Source: Limanda limanda (taxonomy: Eukaryota > Chordata > Actinopteri > Pleuronectiformes > Pleuronectidae). From it: 64,000 nucleotides of DNA. Both the position numbers and the translations under genes were made by a program. Under the pieces are notes generated by a model. It had not been told where the DNA came from and did not search any database. It saw nothing but the letters and a program-made list of their open reading frames with translations. The stretch spans positions 21,518,989 through 21,582,988 of the forward strand of contig NC_083646.1 of the NCBI RefSeq assembly GCF_963576545.1. Direction: 5' to 3'. The first letter of the stretch is position 1. Every line of letters begins with the position of its first letter. Positions 57,901 to 64,000 of the stretch are shown here, one piece after another.

Positions 57901-60900
57901 GTCCACACACACATCACCTACTCTGAAAGCCTCTGCCCGCATCCTGTCTGCCCACGTAGGCTCTGTAATCCATCATCACTAGTGAAGATGCAGCAGTGCA
58001 AAAGGTCACCACTTCTTCTCCGAGTTTGGCCTTTTGTTTATGAAGGCCCTAAAATGCGTTCCCCATAAACCTCAGAAGTATTTTGTCACACTTCAGGGAA
58101 CTAGTGTTAACTGCTCATCTCACTTAACCTTCCTGTCACTCATGCTAATGGACATAATGATAAACAAGATTCAGCTGGAGTGTCTGTGTGTATATGTGTG
58201 TGGAACTGAGTGTGGATGATAGTGTGTGCATGTGTCTTGTGCCATGACAAATTGATAAAAGGATGGTTTAATCACATCTATGCTGTTGCTCATCGTTGTT
58301 TTCACAGTGTCCGATACTGGCTCAGGTGTTTGTGTGTGCATACGTGTGTGTGTGTTTGCTTTGTGAGTGCTGAGGTCTCTTCAATGCCTGTCAAATTCAA
58401 TCCTCATCAGAGTGGTCTTTGAGGATTTGACCATTCATCCTTCCGTCAGGCACAGGGATGACGTCCACAGAGACACTTAGAGTCAAATAGTGTTTAGTTT
58501 AATGAAAAGAAGTGTCTTTCAGGGCCCCAGGACGAACTGCATACTCAGGACGGATATGGGATTGGAATTTTTTATTTATTTATTTAATTGTATTATCTAT
58601 TGCTTATAGCAAATTACTCTTGACTTTAAATGAGCATGTCTTCTTGTGCTATAGTTGCTATCTCACACTGAGAGAGACTCTGCACAACCCTGGTCCCTCT
58701 GTCCTCTCAGCTGGGCTCTCCTAGAGGAACTAACCTATATGTTTCAGTGGTTAAACAAAGCACAGAGGGAAGAGGTGCACTGCATTTGCATCATCAAATG
58801 TATGATTTTGATCGAGGGCAAAATATCTGCTGTAAAAATAAAAAATACCTTTTTTGGTATTGCTGGATTATTATTTAGCCCTTTAACTGGTTGTACTTGG
58901 ACAATTGTCATTGCACCTGTATACATGGCACAGTGGTTAATCTGTAGATTAGGTCTCACATGAACATTCAGGTACACTGGGTATCCATGTGCCAGTGTTA
59001 AAAGGAGGCAGATTGTCTCCTCTGTAGTCAGTTGAAGAACATACTACAAACACAGATAAGTAGTAGGACCAAGGATTTCCATTTGAATTGGTGTTGATGA
59101 TGGTGGAACTGTTTCTGACAGTAAGGGTTAGCAACGTCATCCATGTTGCATTTTCCACGGGTAGTCGACGCTGATGCTGTTTGTTTTCTTTAGGAAAAAG
59201 GTTCAACTGATACAGCCATGACGAATCCGAGAAGGATGTGTTGTGACTGGTGGGACCTGATCAGGAAGCAAACTCAGTTGTGCGTCATTGTTTCCAAAAG
59301 TCTTTGTTTTTGGGTCTCAGTAACTCTAGAGAAGTCTGGACACCAGGTGTAACAGAGCAAATATGATGTGTCATATTACCAAAACTTATAAGTGTGGGTG
59401 TAAAGCAAGGTTCTCTGTTTGTCTTTCCTTTGCATATCTGGAGAACCGTTCATCATATTCACCGCATGGTCTGCAGGTGTATTGCGGGGAACCAAATAAA
59501 ACAGTTGTTTCATAGTTTGGTGCAGATCAGAGACTCAACAGATTTAGTATTAATTGCTAAACTGCAGAGGTGGAGCGAGGCTGCATGTCGTGAGCACAGC
59601 CGGGATCAGAGCTTTACAGCAGCACTTACACATGATGTGCTTAAAAAAGTACATTGATATGAAACTGGGTTTCACATTTCACCTTTGAAACTTTTACAAT
59701 GACGAATAACAGCATCTCGTTTTTACAGATAAGTTTTGCTCTGTTTCAAAATTATTTGAATGGAAAAATTAATATATATATTCCTTCAATATTAAGACAC
59801 AACATTCTTATTTTGGACAGTTTATATTTACTTCATGACAGTTAAAAAAAAAAACCGCAAATACAATAATACTGCAATTAATGTGATGTGTACAGTTGGT
59901 AAAGATCTCCCTTCCATGCAGAGACATCAGCTAAGATAATGTTGTGCTTGATCTTAATTTGCAAACATCATTTCAAATTTTCCCCCTATAATCAATTTAT
60001 AACTGAGTGCCCAAGTTCCCCACCACAGTACTGAATGAGATTCTGCTAAACCAAACCTTCTATATGTCATTGGAACAAGTGACCTTTTGAAAGATGAAAT
60101 CATTTTCTGTTTGCAGAAAACCTTTTTTAACTACGAGTTCTTCATTGAAGCAGAGACCATACCTGTTTTGTCATTGTCTATATAGTGGTTGATGATGTTT
60201 CATCATTATTCACATGTGTTTTTTTCTATTGAGGCTTTGAGGCAGACTGGCACATCCAAAATTTGACATTCAATAGCAAAATCATAAAACAGGAAAAAAA
60301 AAAACTGTCAATTACGCCTCATATCCCTCACATTGGGACTCTAAGAATCAGACATTTTGGCAATCCAGGATCAAGAGTGAGTTAAAAAATCTCAGAAATC
60401 TTTGAGATAAATATAGGAATAAGCAGTATTCAGGCATTACTTATTCCTGGTCGAGCTCCTCCTGCAAAGACTTAAACCTACACACATTCTCCAGGGCTCC
60501 ATCTCTGTCTCCTGTTACTTTCTGAATGACTTATCTCTTTTGGTCTCCTGCAGTTTCTCCAGAGCTCACCAGTAGTTTTCCCTAAATCTTTGAAACACCC
60601 TGTGTAACTGATATAGATTGATATGCAACCTCTTCTGCTGAGCAATGTGAGAGCCTCAGTCAAGCAGTGGCTCTATTAATTAGCTTAAGCCTGGGCAACT
60701 CTGGAACAAAGTGCCTCACTACTCGTAAGTGTCGACGCACAGTGCCTAATAAGGCTTTATGTGCTATTAGGAAGGCTTTGAAAGGCAGGCTGAAAAGTCT
60801 GAGGCCCCCACCCCCTTTCCAGTTCACACTGTGTGCATATTGTCATTTATTGAAAGCTGTAATGGGAGACAAGGCTGCACAAGAGTCTGTGCATCTTTAA

Positions 60901-62960
60901 TAGCTTTGTAAAACATTAAAAATGCGGAATTTATTAGAATGCTTTTTAACTAATGAATCAGGGTCTAGGTGCCTCACACTTAGCACTGTGGTAAAAGCCG
61001 TCCTAATTTATCTGAATAAATGTTACTTAGTGTGCTGTTGTAGTGTGATTGACCAAAACCTGTACAGAAACGTACACTGTACATTGCTGATGTGCCTCAT
61101 AATACTAACGGCAGAATGGACACACACTCAAATAAAGAGAGAAGCGTTGGCAGCACACACAACCAAACTAGTAATTGATAGGAATCCTGTCAAGCTGCTA
61201 ATGCGTCTTCTTAGAAATGACGGTTCTCACAGGGAAAGTGTCTGTAGAGGGAAAGGATTAAGGAACACAGAAAGCTCTGCTCTTCAGCTGCTACAGGAAA
61301 GCCATAGTTGGGCGTGGGTGGGTTAAAAGACAGAGGTAATGAGTGATTCTTCCCTCCCAATTTGTTCGGTATATATTTCTACTGCTTGGCGCTTAAAACT
61401 TTCATATTAAAGGATATCCTAATCCAGACAGTTATGGTGAAAAAACTGTAATTTGTGCACAGTGCAACATTTTTTTAGTCATCAAATAATGGCAGTAATT
61501 AATAGCTAGCACAGATAACTAAAGGAGGATCCCTCATAAAAGACTGGTAAAACATCGAGGAAGGTGATATTACCTGTACTAAAAAGGCTTTTCCGGTGAA
61601 TTAAACATAATAAATATTTTTTTACACAACTATTTCATCAATGAAACAAGCGTGTCATGTCATACACAGGATTCAGCTGCTGGAACATTGATGTTTTTTC
61701 ATCAAATCAACATTTGTAATGAATTATTGTGAAATTCCTCTCCGACCTTCCTTTATTAACAAGGTTTTTGCCTCAAGAACTGCAACTCATCTGACATGTT
61801 TTTGTTTCGTACTGTTCTGTGTCAATATGTAGCAGTGAAAGAGCAGAGAATAACAGATACATAAAAACACATATAGACAATGCTGATATCATGTGCAACA
61901 GTTGGAGAGATCAAATTTCCTCCACCCTTCTACCATTCTGATGTTGTGTCTGAACCTTCAACAACCACGTCTGTATATGTCTCAGTTATTCTTTCGCTCT
62001 TTCATTACCACTCTTTCCCCGACAAGATCGATGGTCTGGCTCTGTCACCTCTGCACACAAGGCAGTCACAGTCTAGACATTTCTCATTTTTGGTTTCTTG
62101 ATGGTGGAATGAGCTACCAAAGCAGTTTATCAGTTACCAGTTGTTTACTGAGAACACCTCCTCTCCTAACAGCTGAAACACCCAGCCCTGCCTAACTAGC
62201 ACTTTAGTTCCACTTCTCTACCTCATCTCCAACACTTTCTTTTATTGGACAGATGTAGCACTTCAATGTAACTCTACTCATACTGTCCTGGAGATTTATT
62301 GTTGTCTTTTATTAGTTGCTTTGGATTAGATGAGTAAATGTAGATATGATGTAAATGCAATCAATTGACTCTTTGTCATATACTTGTCTGATTAGATATC
62401 TGTATTAACAAGTAAATGTTAAACGATGTAAATGTTAAAGAGCCTACTGAATATTTAATTAGAAGTTCCCTTGGTGCCTGGGCTTCTCCTGTTTTAACTC
62501 ATTGTTGATTATCTGTGTTACAGTCCATATAAAATGTTGTTTTCATTTTCTTCGTTGGCATATTTTAAGTGTAGTTAACCACTGTGAACACTTCCTGAAG
62601 CTGTTTGACATTGATTGAATCAAAAGGCATATACCCCTTGAGTTGCTGCAAGCTTTTGACGGAAGTGTTGAGATTAAGCTGAGATATAATTGTGTCAAAT
62701 ATAGGTCTTGTTCTACAGTTGATATAAACAAAGTGTACAGTCAGAGAAAGCAAGGCATGAGCCAGGACTGAAGCCTTTTTTATGATAGTAAAATAATCAT
62801 TTAAAGTGTTACACATCACCTTTTGGACCCCTTTTTGTCTTACTCATCCATACAAATTAGATAGGTTGATGTTCTCAAGCATTTGATAAAGATGCAGTGA
62901 GGGGTGGAGAAGAACAATCTCGTAAGTTTCTGTGAAATTCCAAGATCTGGTAAATCTGTC
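54988..62960. other. Intron 8 sequence, no further exon
   Basis: Eight kilobases without the next ASCC3 block (helicase N-lobe and the Ala-Pro-Thr-Gly-Ala-Gly-Lys-Thr Walker A). ORFs up to 134 codons (for example 60922-61326) show no family features. No bounded transposon was seen. Confidence 0.5.
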
Positions 62961-62964
62961 ATTA

Positions 62965-63240
62965 TGTCTCTGTGGGAGAGGCGGTGGACTAGTGGCAGAA
63001 ACTTGGACTATGGCAGAAAAGGTCTCTGGTTTGTCTTTGGTTCGACTCCACGGAGAAACAACAAAAAGACGTACCTGGATTAATCTGTCCAAAAATCCAA
63101 GAGGATTCTCCCTACCCTGTCTAGTGCCCCTGAGCAAGGCACCTTACTCCCCCAACATCTGCTCCCCAGGCGCTGTACATGGCTGCCCACTGCTCTGTGT
63201 GTCTGGCACCAGATGGGTTAAAAGCAGAGGTAAAATTTCC
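62965..63240 (+). mobile_element. tRNA-derived SINE
   Basis: A pol III B box GGTTCGACTCC at 63039-63049 is perfect, with an A-box-like GGTGGACTAGTGGCAG (62982-62997) at the right distance upstream. The body CCCCTGAGCAAGGCACCTTA and CCAGGCGCTGTACATGGCTG is a widespread teleost SINE sequence as I recall it. The 3' end after GGGTTAAAAGCAGAGGT is approximate. Confidence 0.75.
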
Positions 63241-63864
63241 CTCCTTGCATGAGTGTGCTTGTGCATGTCTGTGCATGTGTTTGGGACAAATCAATGTATC
63301 TTAATCTTTAAAGAGTTGGAAATCCTGTAGTGTGCAGCAGGCATAATACTTTCTCACCTGATGGTAGCAGTTGTGCAGGCCTGGTGCTGTTGTCGTTCTG
63401 GTATGTTCTGCCATCACCACTCTCACTCACCAGCCTTTGATTCTCTGTTGATAGCTTACCCTCTCCTTTCCTGTGCAGGAAGTAGCTAGTGTTTGAGCAC
63501 ACGTTTGCACAGATGAGGCAGAACTGAACAGCCCTCCATCCATAATTAATCCACCTTGATTGCATTTCCTAATCCAGTTTTGATGTGGTTCCCCCACAGC
63601 ACACACATGTGGCCCTGTGTGTTTGCTTCGATTAAGCCAAGAGTCATCAAGGCCTCTTTGACGGATTCAATGGTTCAAGGCTTTTACAATCTTCTCTGAT
63701 AAGTGGAAGCAATATCACATGGAAAAAAAATATAGCATCTTTTGTGTATTGTGTTTCTTTCAGTCTATAATTAAATAAGACTTATTCAGCCATATCTTTC
63801 ACCAGGTCCAAAGTGGCACGAAGCAGTGTTGAGCATGACTCAAGTGTCTTTACTAGTTTCAGAC
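63241..63864. other. Intron 8 sequence
   Basis: Nothing recognised between the SINE and the terminal hAT-like element. Confidence 0.5.
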
Positions 63865-64000
63865 TAGGGCTGCTCGATTATGGAAAAAATCATAATCACG
63901 ATTATTTTGGACAAAAACGAAATCACGATTATTCAAACGATTATTAATTTGTGCCCTTTTTTTTTTTAAATGACTAACCGGAAGTACAAGTTACTTCCGG
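63865..64000. mobile_element. Left end of a hAT-like element, cut by the window
   Basis: TAGGGCTGCTCGATTATGG followed by AATCATAATCACGATTAT and a second ATCACGATTATTC is the classic left terminus of a teleost hAT-type repeat. The right end and target duplication lie outside the window (expected TTTCAGAC if 8 bp). Confidence 0.65.

Larger units (their letters stand above)
7620..64000 (+). other. ascc3: ascc3 locus, 5' part (gene continues beyond window)
   Basis: Seven coding exons on the + strand join in compatible phases into about 464 codons resembling vertebrate ASCC3 from its initiator Met to a point shortly before the first helicase cassette. Known role of the family: ASCC3 is a large (about 2200 residue) Ski2-like 3'-5' DNA/RNA helicase of the ASC-1 complex. 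It acts with ASCC2 and ASCC1 in transcription coactivation and alkylation-damage repair (with ALKBH3), and in splitting collided ribosomes. The N-terminal part encoded here is the ASCC2-binding region; both helicase cassettes must lie downstream of 64000. Introns are about 6.4, 8.6, 4.7, 23.5, 0.6, 1.4 and over 9 kb, and the large ones are swollen by transposons. The identification is strong; the position of exon 1 is inferred. Confidence 0.93.

Noticed and set aside
60922..61326. 134-codon ORF in intron 8
   Set aside because: No recognisable domain, ordinary intronic composition, no splice context.
54988..64000. First helicase-cassette exon of ascc3
   Set aside because: No sequence encoding the Walker A block or the preceding FKGMKRLN-type segment was found on the + strand.

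Overview
This is teleost nuclear DNA: interrupted vertebrate exons, abundant (CA)n/(TA)n microsatellites, and many fish-type DNA transposons (hAT, Harbinger, Tc1/mariner, MITEs), a tRNA-derived SINE and LTR retrotransposons. Nothing is organised like a prokaryotic genome.

The one host gene I can support is the 5' part of ascc3 on the + strand. It encodes the ASC-1 complex / ribosome quality-control trigger helicase subunit 3. I place a probable untranslated exon 1 ending at 7739. The coding exons are 8392-8481, 14902-15052, 23630-24207, 28951-29068, 52541-52733, 53371-53506 and 54862-54987. All splice phases agree and give about 464 codons, which cover the N-terminal ASCC2-binding region up to just before the first helicase cassette. 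The gene runs out of the window, and no further exon was found in 54988-64000. A CpG-rich, TATA-less promoter with two ZNF143-like motifs lies at about 7480-7740.

Positions 1-7480 look intergenic, with small repeats and an 834-bp hAT element (6249-7082). Intron 2 has a MITE-like repeat and an hAT with a BED-finger remnant (11022-11874). Intron 3 has a 2.5-kb palindromic element built of 21-bp modules (15345-17884) and an hAT (20363-22648) carrying a nested Harbinger MITE (20538-21503). Intron 4 has a long (TA)n tract. Intron 5 (23.5 kb) holds decayed Tc1/mariner copies, a degraded hAT, a second copy of the intron-3 hAT family (34484-35746), and a three-layer nest at 39386-51065.

The nest is the most striking object. 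A third copy of the hAT family (8-bp target duplication) was hit by a CsRn1-type Ty3/Gypsy element (40168-50619; 169-bp LTRs, 4-bp duplication, tRNA-Trp-type primer site). The reverse transcriptase of that element was then split by a second LTR element (41877-47988; 1483-bp LTRs that look identical, 4-bp duplication). The innermost element has one intact 569-codon Gag-like ORF and no pol. It carries a consensus splice donor inside the LTR and an acceptor just upstream of the gag ATG. It therefore looks like a young, gag-only, trans-mobilised LTR retrotransposon lying in the same orientation as ascc3.

All calls come from reading the sequence and from remembered family features; no database search was run.
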